64,000 bases of DNA from Bermanella sp. WJH001. GTDB taxonomy: Bacteria > Pseudomonadota > Gammaproteobacteria > Pseudomonadales > Oceanobacteraceae. Below the pieces are notes generated by a model that saw nothing but the letters and a program-made list of their open reading frames with translations, did no database searches and was not told the DNA's origin. How positions within the stretch are numbered: position 1 is the stretch's first letter; every line of letters starts with the position of its first letter. Shown in pieces: positions 55,105 to 64,000 of the stretch. The stretch covers positions 682,001-746,000 of the forward strand of contig NZ_JASJOO010000002.1 of the NCBI RefSeq assembly GCF_030070105.1. Reading direction: 5' to 3'. Made by a program: the position numbers and the translations under genes.

Positions 55105-55126
55105 AAAAGCCCACCAAATGGTGGGC
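55103..55126 (-). terminator. terminator of the lipoprotein operon
   Basis: On the - strand: GCCCACC, a short loop, GGTGGGC and then six T. It overlaps the end of cysZ and lies 29 bp past the stop of the 1045-residue lipoprotein gene. Confidence 0.8.
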
Positions 55127-55154
55127 AAACGCCTCACATCAAAACCATATAGCG

Positions 55155-58100
55155 TTAATGTTTAACAGGATCCGACACTAAATTAATCACTAACGCTTCT
55201 TTTGGTATTTTAAGGTAGACCTTTGAAGGACTAAAAGGAGTGTCTATGGCGACATCAATATCAACCATTTGAGTATTGGTTAATGTGATTTCCATACGAC
55301 CATCAGGTAAAAACGACACAGGCCCATACAGATTTAATGTTAACGGTAAACTGTGCATATTGGTTCCCATCTCAATCCCTATGACTTTTGGCGCTAAACC
55401 CGGTGCATCTAAATACACATTCATGGTGCTTTGAAAATAGGCCTGTTGGTGCTCTTCATCCCACACAATGTAACCTGTATTCGGGATTGAACGACCGTCC
55501 GCATCAATATCATGACGTACTCGCATAACCTGCGGCCCTGTTGGGTTTTCAAGCCAAATACCAATGGCTTTTGCAAACATGGTAATAGAAGTCGTCATTA
55601 ATGCTTGGGGATAAATAGTGACGGGGATGCGATTATTCTGGGCATCGTATTGACCAATATCCGTGGGCAGATTGCCCGATACATAAATAGCCTCATCAGC
55701 GGTACAGCTACCACTTTTACAACCTAGACGCGCTTCACTTATCAGACCCGTTGTTGATTGCACCCACAATTTAGATGCATTTTCCAAAATGGGGGTTTCG
55801 CTGTTATCAAACGTGTAGTTGCGGTTAACATCCGTAGTCGGCATTTGACTCATGGTGCTCAAAACATGTGACGTTTTAGCTGGCGCCCCATAAAACGGCA
55901 TGTATAAACCATTACTGCCTTCAGCGCGATTTTCTAATTTTAATTTCAGCGGTTTTGTATTAAGCGGCAAACCATTTACACCACAAATAACACCATCACT
56001 GCCATCACACGATGTGGCTTTATTGCTGTATACACTATAGCGATACAAGGCGCCCTCTTGCCAAGGTGCATTCGGTGTAAACACCAATCTTGTTTGATCA
56101 AATTGAATGGCCCCTTCTACGACACTTAAGCACTCGCCATTTGTATTAATGCGTTCAACTCTAAATGCACCTTGACCACATTGTGCTCCCAAAGTAAGCG
56201 TTTGCGGATCAATAAGCTGGGTGAAGTTAATTTCTATTTTACGATTACTTGGCAATGAAAACACATTATAAAGATCATCACTCTCTAAGCCGCCACTGCA
56301 ACGTCCAGCAATATCATTTGCTAAATCAGCGGCGGTTAAACGGCAATTAAACCCAGGGTAAACACTGCTAATCAATGGCGCTGTCAATGCTGATGAATCA
56401 TGCCCTTGAGTGGTAAATGCTAAATTAATAGGCTCTGCAACACCGTTACCCGACAAATCTTGAACGCCTGTATTTACCTGTACGGTATAACTTGTATTTG
56501 GGTTTAATGGCATAACAGGATTGATTATCAAGGTACTGCCATCTTGGGAAATTGTTGTGGGCACCTGTAAACCAGAACCCTCTAATAGCTGAATATTGTC
56601 ATTAATTGAGTGGGTTAATAACGGCTCACTAAAGGTAAGTAAAATAGGATCATTTAATTTAGAGCGATTAACAACTTCATTGGGCAACCAACTGTGTAAG
56701 ATTGGCGCTATGACATCTATTTCTTTCTCTGGAGCACTTTCAGGTGAAGCATAACCTTGTAAAAAGAAACTTGCGGTTGAAGGCACGTTCTCTAAACCCA
56801 GCAACGAAATAAAAATGTCACCAATGGCATCCACCACCATCACGCCATTATCAATCACTGCAAGGCCACCTAAATTTACATTCAACACATCTTGGCTTAA
56901 TGTGCCGTTGGCCAGTGGATTTGAGGCCGTCATGGCAGTGTCCATAACCATACTCAATTTTCGATTAAACCCCGGGCCACTATTGTGAGGGGTTAAATAA
57001 CCTACCGCATCACTTATCAAAGTCAGGAAGATATCATCGGTTCCAAATCCCGCTGAAAATTCACCACCGATATTCACATCCATGGACGAAAGTTTAATCA
57101 CCGAGCCCTTGCGAATAACAAATGGAATGGCATCAGGGAAATTACCAACCTGTGCTAACTCGGCATGATAATCTCCTTGCGCATAGCTGATGTTTTCACC
57201 AATTAACTTTGAATGCACCTCAACTGAATTTCGAGTCTTTGCATTAACAGGTGAAAGCGCACCACCTGGTTCACCAAATACATTTTGAACAATATTCAAC
57301 CTAGGCATTGTTGAAAGTGGTGTGATGGTTCGCTCTGAGAATTCACCTGCAACCAGACTTCTACCTGATAAACTCTTAATGCCATCACTCAAGCTTAAAG
57401 TGTATTGGGCAGTACTATCTAAATCGTCATCTGGGTCAAAACTGATGTAACGACCTTTAACCAATAACGTACCGGCAACCGACTCATTTTCCCCTTCTTT
57501 TACTAGGCGAAAACTTTCGTTGAGCACCACAGTGTTAGGATCAATAGACTGGGTTAAAGTGAAATGAAACACAGACACATCAAGATAAGGTAAGTCTGCT
57601 CGCGGGAAACTTTCAGCTATATAAAAGTCCGTTTCATCATATTCAACCGGGACATATACCGTATCTTCTGGGGTCACTTCACCATCACCATTGGTATCTT
57701 GTTCATCAACCGGATCAGTTGGGTCAGTTGGATCGGTCGGATCAGTTGGATCAGTTGGATCAGTTGGATCAGTTGGATCAGTTGGATCGGTCGGGTCAGT
57801 CGGGTCAGTCGGGTCAGCTGGGTCAGTCGGATCTGTTGGTTCTGTTGGATCAGGATCGGTGGGCGTTATATCTATTAAGCTTTTTTCAGATCGGGTTGTA
57901 AATTCTATACCTTTTAAATCACTTTCATTTCCCACCATTACAAGCAAGGTAGAAAAATCTAAAAAGTAACGCTCACCATACAATAAAGGTTGAAGAGGCT
58001 GTATCAATACACGCGTATCATCCTTTGGATCCACTTCAACATTAATATTGACCTGTTGCGCAGACTCATCAAATAACTCAATACTATCCAATAAAGTGTC

Positions 58101-58292
58101 ATCACTAATTGAATGTGTAAAAACAAGTGTCAGTACATCACTAACGGCCACCCCACCTTGTTTGTTAAGGGGGGTACTTTCTAACAGCTGTATATTGTTC
58201 TGCTCAGCAAAGTCCACTGTTTGTGCCTGCCCACCACAAGCTTGTAAAAATACAACCACCAAAAGCAAACTGAATATTTTTATTATTGTCAT
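55155..58292 (-). CDS. large Ig-like-domain lipoprotein with Asp-Pro-Thr repeat
   Basis: A 1045-residue exported protein; its signal ends in the lipobox VFLQAC, so it should be lipidated. It has Ig-like (SbsA/Big_5-type) strands in the N- and middle parts, a Thr-Asp-Pro repeat region of about 45 residues after about residue 140, then DTNGDGEVTPED, an EF-hand/dockerin-like loop, and a cysteine-bearing C-terminal half (NRYTFDNSE-like; GCKSGSC). The closest relative visible is the 990-residue paralogue upstream. Role is probably surface or periplasmic; substrate unknown. Confidence 0.75.
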   Translation of the reverse strand: MTIIKIFSLLLVVVFLQACGGQAQTVDFAEQNNIQLLESTPLNKQGGVAVSDVLTLVFTHSISDDTLLDSIELFDESAQQVNINVEVDPKDDTRVLIQPLQPLLYGERYFLDFSTLLVMVGNESDLKGIEFTTRSEKSLIDITPTDPDPTEPTDPTDPADPTDPTDPTDPTDPTDPTDPTDPTDPTDPTDPTDPVDEQDTNGDGEVTPEDTVYVPVEYDETDFYIAESFPRADLPYLDVSVFHFTLTQSIDPNTVVLNESFRLVKEGENESVAGTLLVKGRYISFDPDDDLDSTAQYTLSLSDGIKSLSGRSLVAGEFSERTITPLSTMPRLNIVQNVFGEPGGALSPVNAKTRNSVEVHSKLIGENISYAQGDYHAELAQVGNFPDAIPFVIRKGSVIKLSSMDVNIGGEFSAGFGTDDIFLTLISDAVGYLTPHNSGPGFNRKLSMVMDTAMTASNPLANGTLSQDVLNVNLGGLAVIDNGVMVVDAIGDIFISLLGLENVPSTASFFLQGYASPESAPEKEIDVIAPILHSWLPNEVVNRSKLNDPILLTFSEPLLTHSINDNIQLLEGSGLQVPTTISQDGSTLIINPVMPLNPNTSYTVQVNTGVQDLSGNGVAEPINLAFTTQGHDSSALTAPLISSVYPGFNCRLTAADLANDIAGRCSGGLESDDLYNVFSLPSNRKIEINFTQLIDPQTLTLGAQCGQGAFRVERINTNGECLSVVEGAIQFDQTRLVFTPNAPWQEGALYRYSVYSNKATSCDGSDGVICGVNGLPLNTKPLKLKLENRAEGSNGLYMPFYGAPAKTSHVLSTMSQMPTTDVNRNYTFDNSETPILENASKLWVQSTTGLISEARLGCKSGSCTADEAIYVSGNLPTDIGQYDAQNNRIPVTIYPQALMTTSITMFAKAIGIWLENPTGPQVMRVRHDIDADGRSIPNTGYIVWDEEHQQAYFQSTMNVYLDAPGLAPKVIGIEMGTNMHSLPLTLNLYGPVSFLPDGRMEITLTNTQMVDIDVAIDTPFSPSKVYLKIPKEALVINLVSDPVKH
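57712..57846. repeat. 9-bp tandem repeat encoding (Asp-Pro-Thr)n
   Basis: Fifteen units of nine bp, mostly GGATCAGTT or variants such as GGGTCAGTC and GGATCGGTC. Each unit keeps the frame, so changes in copy number would alter only the linker length. Confidence 0.9.
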
Positions 58293-58337
58293 TTTCTTAT
58301 CCCTAAAAAATTCAAAACAAAATGGATTTGAACGCTA

Positions 58338-61310
58338 TTAACTTTTCACCATCTTCGAAACCAAGGTTATCGCTAACTCTCCTTTTGGTATGACTAAGTC
58401 CACATCCGAACTGCCCAAAGGCGAATCGATGACAACCCCTATATCAACAGGCTCATCATTTTTTAATTGAATTTCCATGCGTCCATCTGGCAAAAATACA
58501 ATCGGGCCATTTAAATAAATAGTCAGCGGCAAACTGTGCATATTTGTATCTAATTCAATGCCTAGCATTTCTGGTTTTAGCCCAGGCGCATCTAAATAGA
58601 CCTCCATGGTGCTTTTAAACATAGCCTGCCCTTTGGTGCCATATTCATTGTCACGCTCGGGGTCCCAATAAATATAGCCAATAGCAGGCAAGCTATTACC
58701 TTGCTCATCGTAACGGGGGCGCATTCGCATAATTTGCGGGCCAGTAGGGTTTTCCAACCAAATACCCAACGCTTTTGCATACATGGTGACCGAGGTGGTC
58801 ATCAAGGCTTGGCTGTATAATTCAACGGGAATTTTTCCTAAACTTGAATCATATACACCCACATCAGTTGGCAAATAACCGCTAACATATATGTAATCTT
58901 GATTTGGGCAACTGCCCGTTTTACACCCCATTCTCGCATCACTGACCAAACCACTGGTGCCTGCAACTGCAAGACGAGATGCGTTCTCCAATACAATTTC
59001 TTCACTATCATCGTGGGAGAAATTACGATTGACATCCCCTGCCGGCAATTTACTCAATGGGTTAAACACTTTAGTTTGATCAGGCGCACTGGCAAAAAAC
59101 GGAATATTCATTTGTGTACTGCCTTGGTGACGGTTATCAAAGGTAAGCGTCAATGGATTGGTTCTCAGTGGTAATCCTGTTGCACTACACAACACCTGAT
59201 CACTGGCATCACATAAAGAAGACTCCGCTGAATTAAGCACTATTCGATACAATAAGCCGTCCTGCCATGGCACTGAAGGGGTAAACCGAACCCTAGAAGC
59301 ATCAAATTGAATACTGCCGCTGACCGGTTTTTGGCATTCGCCTAATGCATTAATTTCTTCAACCCGAATAGCCCCTTCATTACAGTTTTTACCAAGCACA
59401 AAAGTACTTGTGTTCATTAACTGATTAAACGTTACTTGAACATCACGGTTTTGTGGAATACTAAAAATTGAGAATGTGTCGTCACTTGCTTTGCCACCAT
59501 CACAACGCCCAGCAATATTATTGACTAAGTCAGAGTCGATTAAACGACAGTTATAGCCTGGATAAATAGAGCCCACTAATGGAGCAGCAAGTTTTGTTGC
59601 ATCATAATTTAACGTGGTGAATGGTAACTCCATAGGGGCTAGGATTGGGTTTTTCGCCATATCAACCACCGCCCCTCCAACGCTTACCACATAATTACTA
59701 TTGTATTTAAGTGGTTCATGGGGCTTAACAATAATAGAACTACCATCATGGGTCACCGTGACTGCCACTGATTCATTGCCATTGCGGGTAAGTGTCACTT
59801 CTTGCTGCAAGTTTTCAGGGCTTAAAGGTTCGGTAAAAACGAGTAAAATAGCGTCTGCCGGATCCACCTTATGAATATTTTCACCCGGCAGCCAACTTTG
59901 TAGTTCTGGTGGAGTTGTGTCTGCGATTTTTGCAGGTGCGTTATCTTGATCAGCATAAGCTTCTAAAAAGAAAGAAACTAAACCGTTGGCTTTTTCTACC
60001 CCTAATAACGTAGGGTTAATTTCACCTACGGTGTCCACAACTAACACATCATTTTCAGTTCGAGCAATACCAAATAAATTGATATGCAATACATCTTGGC
60101 TTAATGCACCGTTTGCTTTTGGATGCTGCGCAGTCATGGCCACATCCATCACAAGCTGTACTTGTTTAGGCGCATTTTTATCATCACTATTTTTATTATT
60201 AATTAAAAAACCTGTGGCATCGGTAATCAAGGTTAAGTAAATATCTTCCGTTGTATAGCCGGCACTGACTTTACCGCCAATTTCCACCGGCATACTACTG
60301 CCCTTAATAACAGCCCCTTTACGAATAACAAATGGAGAGGCATCAGGAAAATTAGGAATAAAAGCAAGCTCCGTATAATAATTGCTATTGGCATAGCTGA
60401 TCACATTCCCCATCAAAGTAGAATTCACCGGCACCGAATTACGAGGCAGTGCAGATAATGGTGAGACATTACGATCAGCCTCTCCGATAATTTTTTGCAC
60501 CATGGTGGTTCTGGGTTTAGAGTCCAAAGGCACATAAGTTTTAGCCACATACTCTGGTGCATCAAGCGATAAACCAGACTGGCTTTTTACGGTATCGGCT
60601 AAACTTAATGTATAGGTTTTTCCGGGTTTAAGATCGTTTTTAGGGTCAAATATAATATAACGATCTTTCACCATTAATTTACCTGGCACACTTTGAGTTT
60701 GGCCCTGCTCTACAAATTTAAAACCGTTATCCAACTTAACTGTTGAAATATCAACTGTGTGACTAAGGGTGAGATGAATCACAGAAAAATCCATAAACGG
60801 CAAGTCAGCCGAAGGGAATTCTTGCGCGACTCTAAACCATAAAGGATCCACATTTTGACCATCACGGCCACTGCCCACTTGGGCATCCTTTGAAACCCCT
60901 ATGGTGTTAAATTGAATAGTATTGTTAAATTCAACTTCACCTAATGTACTGGTCACACCTTGATAATTTAGGGTATATGTCTCACCTGCTAATAGCTCAG
61001 CGTCTGGGGTGAACATTAAGCTTTTATCACTGTTCTCTTGAATACTCACTTGTCCACTGACTGCATTGCCATTTTTATCAAGTAGGGATACATGGCTCTG
61101 TAAATATTCATCTTCAATCTCATGGCTGAACATTAACGCCACATTGGTTTTTACCGATACATTGTTTTGTCCGTCGAATGGGTAACTGTAAACAAGATAT
61201 GATTTTTCCCAATTGGAAAAATCAACGGTTTGGTCTGTCTCAACTTCGCTACAAGCACTTAATAATATTGCACTTACAAAAGTCATGCAGGATAGATAAA
61301 AAGTCTTCAT
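58338..61310 (-). CDS. large Ig-like-domain lipoprotein, paralogue of the downstream gene
   Basis: A 990-residue protein with the lipobox ILLSAC. It parallels the next gene throughout: the same order of Ig-like strand segments, a domain with RNSVPVNSTLMGNVISYANS, and a cysteine region with GCKTGSCPNQDYIY. It lacks the Asp-Pro-Thr repeat and the DTNGDG loop, so one of the two copies gained or lost them. It lies 12 bp after the FadL-like gene. Confidence 0.77.
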   Translation of the reverse strand: MKTFYLSCMTFVSAILLSACSEVETDQTVDFSNWEKSYLVYSYPFDGQNNVSVKTNVALMFSHEIEDEYLQSHVSLLDKNGNAVSGQVSIQENSDKSLMFTPDAELLAGETYTLNYQGVTSTLGEVEFNNTIQFNTIGVSKDAQVGSGRDGQNVDPLWFRVAQEFPSADLPFMDFSVIHLTLSHTVDISTVKLDNGFKFVEQGQTQSVPGKLMVKDRYIIFDPKNDLKPGKTYTLSLADTVKSQSGLSLDAPEYVAKTYVPLDSKPRTTMVQKIIGEADRNVSPLSALPRNSVPVNSTLMGNVISYANSNYYTELAFIPNFPDASPFVIRKGAVIKGSSMPVEIGGKVSAGYTTEDIYLTLITDATGFLINNKNSDDKNAPKQVQLVMDVAMTAQHPKANGALSQDVLHINLFGIARTENDVLVVDTVGEINPTLLGVEKANGLVSFFLEAYADQDNAPAKIADTTPPELQSWLPGENIHKVDPADAILLVFTEPLSPENLQQEVTLTRNGNESVAVTVTHDGSSIIVKPHEPLKYNSNYVVSVGGAVVDMAKNPILAPMELPFTTLNYDATKLAAPLVGSIYPGYNCRLIDSDLVNNIAGRCDGGKASDDTFSIFSIPQNRDVQVTFNQLMNTSTFVLGKNCNEGAIRVEEINALGECQKPVSGSIQFDASRVRFTPSVPWQDGLLYRIVLNSAESSLCDASDQVLCSATGLPLRTNPLTLTFDNRHQGSTQMNIPFFASAPDQTKVFNPLSKLPAGDVNRNFSHDDSEEIVLENASRLAVAGTSGLVSDARMGCKTGSCPNQDYIYVSGYLPTDVGVYDSSLGKIPVELYSQALMTTSVTMYAKALGIWLENPTGPQIMRMRPRYDEQGNSLPAIGYIYWDPERDNEYGTKGQAMFKSTMEVYLDAPGLKPEMLGIELDTNMHSLPLTIYLNGPIVFLPDGRMEIQLKNDEPVDIGVVIDSPLGSSDVDLVIPKGELAITLVSKMVKS

Positions 61311-61322
61311 TATATCTTCCCC

Positions 61323-62672
61323 TTAAAACATCATTGAGAAAGATAAACTCACCACATGAGCATTGCCCGAAGCGGTGACGGATTCATAAGGGCTAGTGAC
61401 AACTTCATCAGAAGACAATACAAAGTCACGCTCAACTAAATGGTGATATTGATACGCGGCATCAACTCGCAAAGGAAACGCTAAGAATTTGGTATCACCA
61501 TAAACATGACTAATACCTGCCCCAAGGATAAAACGGTCGTTATCAAATACATTCACATCAGGTGACAAACCATCATCCAATACAGACTCTTCATAACTTA
61601 ACCCCATTAATAAATGGGTATTGTTTGAATACTCATAGCGAGCCCCAAAGCGAGGCACAATGGCATCTGAAAATGTCAGACTGGCTTGATCTTTAATGGT
61701 GTCGTCTTTAAGTTTATTTTCAAGCTCGGCCCAGTTTTGATATTCAATGGTAGTAGCAAGTTGCCAACTTGGGGTTAATTGGTAACGAGCCCCAATTGAA
61801 ATAATCATGGGCTGGTACGCATCCAGAGTATTTACGACCAGTGGCAAACCTGGATCGGGAATCGTGCCTGGTATGGTTGCATTCGCATTTACTTTTGTTT
61901 GCGTATCACTTTCGCCACGATAAGAGATTGCCAAGTCCAAGCCTTGCCATAAGCAATCTTTGGCATCACCACACAACAGTTCATCTACGTCAAAATACGC
62001 ACCGATTAATGGAATAAAAACCGGCTCTGCATTTACTTCTAGCTCTTCACTATTAGTATTACCGGCTAAATCAGACTCAAGCACCATATTCGCTTTTGCG
62101 TGCAAAGTAACACGGACACCCGCCCCCAGATGAAAACCCGGCATAACGTTGGCAGCGGCAGAAACCGATAAAAATAGCGGTTTTTGTCCATACTGCATAA
62201 ACTGGCCTTCTTGTGAGCTATTGGATTCAAATGCCAACATTTCTAGGCCGTACTTTTCTACGCCCGCCATAAGTGCTAAATACACAGGGGTTTTAAATTT
62301 TGTAAGGCTGGTTAAATTCGTTTTCATACCAAACAATACGGTTTCTGTTTGGTTTGATTCTAAGACGGTGCCACTGCGTTGAGGCGGGTTTGCCCCACCA
62401 TTTGATGTGACTTCTAAACTGGGTGTGGCTTGTAAAAAACCAAATGTCAGCTCGCCTCTTTCGCTCAAGGCTAAACTAGCTGGGTTGTAGTAAGAAGCAC
62501 TGACTTGATCACTGAATAACGAAAAAGATTGTGAAGTAGCCATGTCTTGCGGTAACAAGCCATAAGTGGTTGCAATGTTTCCCATACTTGCATGGGCACT
62601 GCTTACTGATAAAACAGCCGCGGTTAAAGCGCTGCCAAGACATAATGGTCGCAATAGAAAAGATGTGTTCAT
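61323..62672 (-). CDS. FadL/TodX-family outer-membrane transporter
   Basis: A 449-residue outer-membrane barrel with a signal peptide (up to AHA). It has the FadL-like N-terminal hatch region (QSFSLFSDQVSASYYNPASL, about 47-66), the alternating strand pattern and a final VVSLSFSMMF. FadL proteins carry hydrophobic molecules such as fatty acids or hydrocarbons across the outer membrane. It is first in an operon with the two lipoproteins (12 bp gap) and divergent from nothing close; the AraC gene lies upstream on the same strand. Confidence 0.85.
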   Translation of the reverse strand: MNTSFLLRPLCLGSALTAAVLSVSSAHASMGNIATTYGLLPQDMATSQSFSLFSDQVSASYYNPASLALSERGELTFGFLQATPSLEVTSNGGANPPQRSGTVLESNQTETVLFGMKTNLTSLTKFKTPVYLALMAGVEKYGLEMLAFESNSSQEGQFMQYGQKPLFLSVSAAANVMPGFHLGAGVRVTLHAKANMVLESDLAGNTNSEELEVNAEPVFIPLIGAYFDVDELLCGDAKDCLWQGLDLAISYRGESDTQTKVNANATIPGTIPDPGLPLVVNTLDAYQPMIISIGARYQLTPSWQLATTIEYQNWAELENKLKDDTIKDQASLTFSDAIVPRFGARYEYSNNTHLLMGLSYEESVLDDGLSPDVNVFDNDRFILGAGISHVYGDTKFLAFPLRVDAAYQYHHLVERDFVLSSDEVVTSPYESVTASGNAHVVSLSFSMMF

Positions 62673-62839
62673 GATGAGCCTACTTCAATTTTTATTGTTA
62701 TTTTCGATCAAGCTAAAGACCAGCTTGATTCATATAATTGAAAGCATAATGTTTTATAGGCAGATTACATTGTCACTACTGACAGGCAGGCGATGCATTT
62801 GAGTCAATGGCGTAAAATGAGACAACTCATTTCACATTT

Positions 62840-63853
62840 TCAGACACACTCAGAATCTAGGATTGTTTTACGATATTCAATGGGCGTCATCCCCGTCCAA
62901 CGTTTGAAAGCCCTATAAAAGGCACTCACCTCAGAGAACCCCAATAAATAACAAATCTCTTCAACAGGTTCTTGTGTTCGCTCCAGTAAACGTTTTGCTA
63001 GAAACGTACGGTATTCAGATAACACCTGATTAAAGCTGGTATCAAGTGCTGACAGTTGAGAGCGTAAAGATCGAGGGCTTAAGCCTAGTGATTGAGCCAC
63101 CAATTCAAGGCTGACTTCTTTTTTATCTAAGTGCTCACTGAGCACTTGTCTAATTTGATAGACCAAGTCTTGTTTCTCAATTTTTTCAACATGGGCTTGA
63201 GCGACTTCTTGGTGTAAATCAATTAAATCCGGTTCAGCATGTTGCGACTGAAATTCAAGGATGGCGCTTGGAAACACAATGACATTTTTTGGCCGATTAA
63301 ATTCAACAGAACATTGAAAGACTCGCTCATATTCAGCCTTGTTACTGGGCTCATCGAATATGAGTTGAATCATAGAAGGTGAAAATTGATCTTGAGTAAT
63401 GCTTTTGAAAAAACGGATAACACCAAAGATAATGCACTCAATAAAGTGATGATCCACTTCATCCCCTAATGCAGTATCAAATACCAAACTGGCCTGCTCG
63501 CCGTTAACATCTAAATAGGATTGAGCCACATCAGACAATAAACGCTGATAATTTAATGCTCGATTCAAGCCATCACCAAAAGTTTGGCTGCTTAAAAACA
63601 AATATTCCAATACCTGTCCACGGTATAAAGGCACATGCTCAGCCACATGAAGCCCAATAGAGTGATCTCCTGTTACCGCTTCAGCCACTTGCCAAAACTT
63701 AGTGTTTGCACGGTGTTTTAATCGAGCTTTTTTATCTTCAATATGATCAAGCGTGATGCCACATTGCTGGTAAATTTCAGCCACATTGACATTCATGGCC
63801 AGCATAGCCTCATGAACTAGGCGTAATAAAATACTCGCATCGCGCATTATCAT
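62840..63853 (-). CDS. AraC-family transcriptional regulator
   Basis: A 337-residue regulator with an N-terminal PF12625-type ligand domain and a C-terminal AraC double helix-turn-helix. The second helix region, EEICYLLGFSEVSAFYRAFK, near 296-315, is diagnostic. It lies 167 bp upstream of the FadL-like gene on the same strand and is the best candidate to control that operon. The inducer is unknown, but it could be a hydrophobic substrate. Confidence 0.9.
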   Translation of the reverse strand: MIMRDASILLRLVHEAMLAMNVNVAEIYQQCGITLDHIEDKKARLKHRANTKFWQVAEAVTGDHSIGLHVAEHVPLYRGQVLEYLFLSSQTFGDGLNRALNYQRLLSDVAQSYLDVNGEQASLVFDTALGDEVDHHFIECIIFGVIRFFKSITQDQFSPSMIQLIFDEPSNKAEYERVFQCSVEFNRPKNVIVFPSAILEFQSQHAEPDLIDLHQEVAQAHVEKIEKQDLVYQIRQVLSEHLDKKEVSLELVAQSLGLSPRSLRSQLSALDTSFNQVLSEYRTFLAKRLLERTQEPVEEICYLLGFSEVSAFYRAFKRWTGMTPIEYRKTILDSECV

Positions 63854-64000
63854 TCCGTATTAACAATGAGTGCTTAAGTTCTTGAAAGTAACAGATATTT
63901 TATGCAAACACCAAGTCCCATTCTGACATTCTAATAGTCATTTTTGACCATATTTATCGATGCAAAAAATAATTGTCGCAAAATTGTCATGTTTTATTCT
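63854..64000. other. upstream region of the AraC-type regulator
   Basis: 147 bp of AT-rich sequence to the window edge. It probably holds the promoter of the AraC gene; no gene, terminator or clear operator was identified. Confidence 0.4.

Noticed and set aside
57691-57969. Glycine/serine/valine repeat frame (GSVGSV...) opposite the Asp-Pro-Thr repeat
   Set aside because: It is the reverse frame of the 9-bp repeat, has no start context, and the Asp-Pro-Thr frame belongs to a complete lipoprotein gene.
1-64000. tRNA, rRNA or CRISPR arrays
   Set aside because: No cloverleaf with TTCGA/TPsiC and CCA features, no rRNA blocks and no regularly spaced direct repeats with spacers were seen; the only tandem repeats are the 9-bp coding units near 57.7 kb.

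Overview
The window is about 64 kb of chromosome from a marine gammaproteobacterium, most likely an Oceanospirillales relative of Bermanella or Oleispira. This rests on modest GC content, a Na+-pumping NADH:quinone reductase (nqrABCDEF), Pseudomonas-like gene order with low-GC codon use, and FadL, acyl-CoA and terpene-catabolic genes typical of hydrocarbon- or lipid-using marine bacteria. No rRNA, tRNA, CRISPR array, complete insertion sequence or prophage was recognised.

Layout. 1-4.5 kb: a truncated DUF4062 gene at the left edge, an AEC permease, a small basic protein, rlmG, a YigZ/IMPACT protein, a PilZ-like protein and yjbQ. 4.6-28 kb: a backbone that, from memory, matches the Pseudomonas aeruginosa order nqrFEDCBA - gap - mfd - csiV-like - MTI phosphorylase - nagZ - psrA - lexA - DUF6586. 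Two sets of genes are inserted in it: an mscS gene within the psrA-ldt-nagZ-mtip operon, and a TetR / RND (MMPL) / LolA-like / beta-barrel cassette between psrA and lexA. 28-39.6 kb: htpG, two tandem thioesterases, an ornithine decarboxylase, a periplasmic binding-like protein, cysS, glnS, ppiB, lpxH and two small membrane proteins. 39.6-49.1 kb: a lipoprotein, then a catabolic cluster (acyl-CoA dehydrogenase, biotin carboxylase, crotonase, acyl-CoA dehydrogenase, carboxyltransferase, SDR) divergent from a TetR gene. Its order matches the acyclic terpene utilisation (atu) cluster better than the leucine (liu) cluster. 49.4-55.1 kb: ompW behind an Anr/FNR-type promoter, a DnaQ-like exonuclease, chrA, a metallo-hydrolase, yejK and cysZ. 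55.1-63.9 kb: an AraC regulator, a FadL-like channel and two very large paralogous Ig-like lipoproteins.

Regulation visible in the sequence: a tandem PsrA box upstream of psrA, an SOS box upstream of lexA, twin palindromes in front of the cassette TetR gene, inverted repeats between the putative atuR and atuB, and an Anr/FNR box at class II spacing upstream of ompW. Several intergenic regions hold short imperfect palindromes that share a GTACGA or GTAG head and look like a dispersed REP-like family.

Several start codons were moved inward from the longest reading frame on ribosome-binding-site and family-length evidence: gap, ldt, psrA, htpG, mscS, a thioesterase, speC, atuE, the metallo-hydrolase and the cassette TetR. 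All functional names come from reading the sequence and recalling families; no database search was run.
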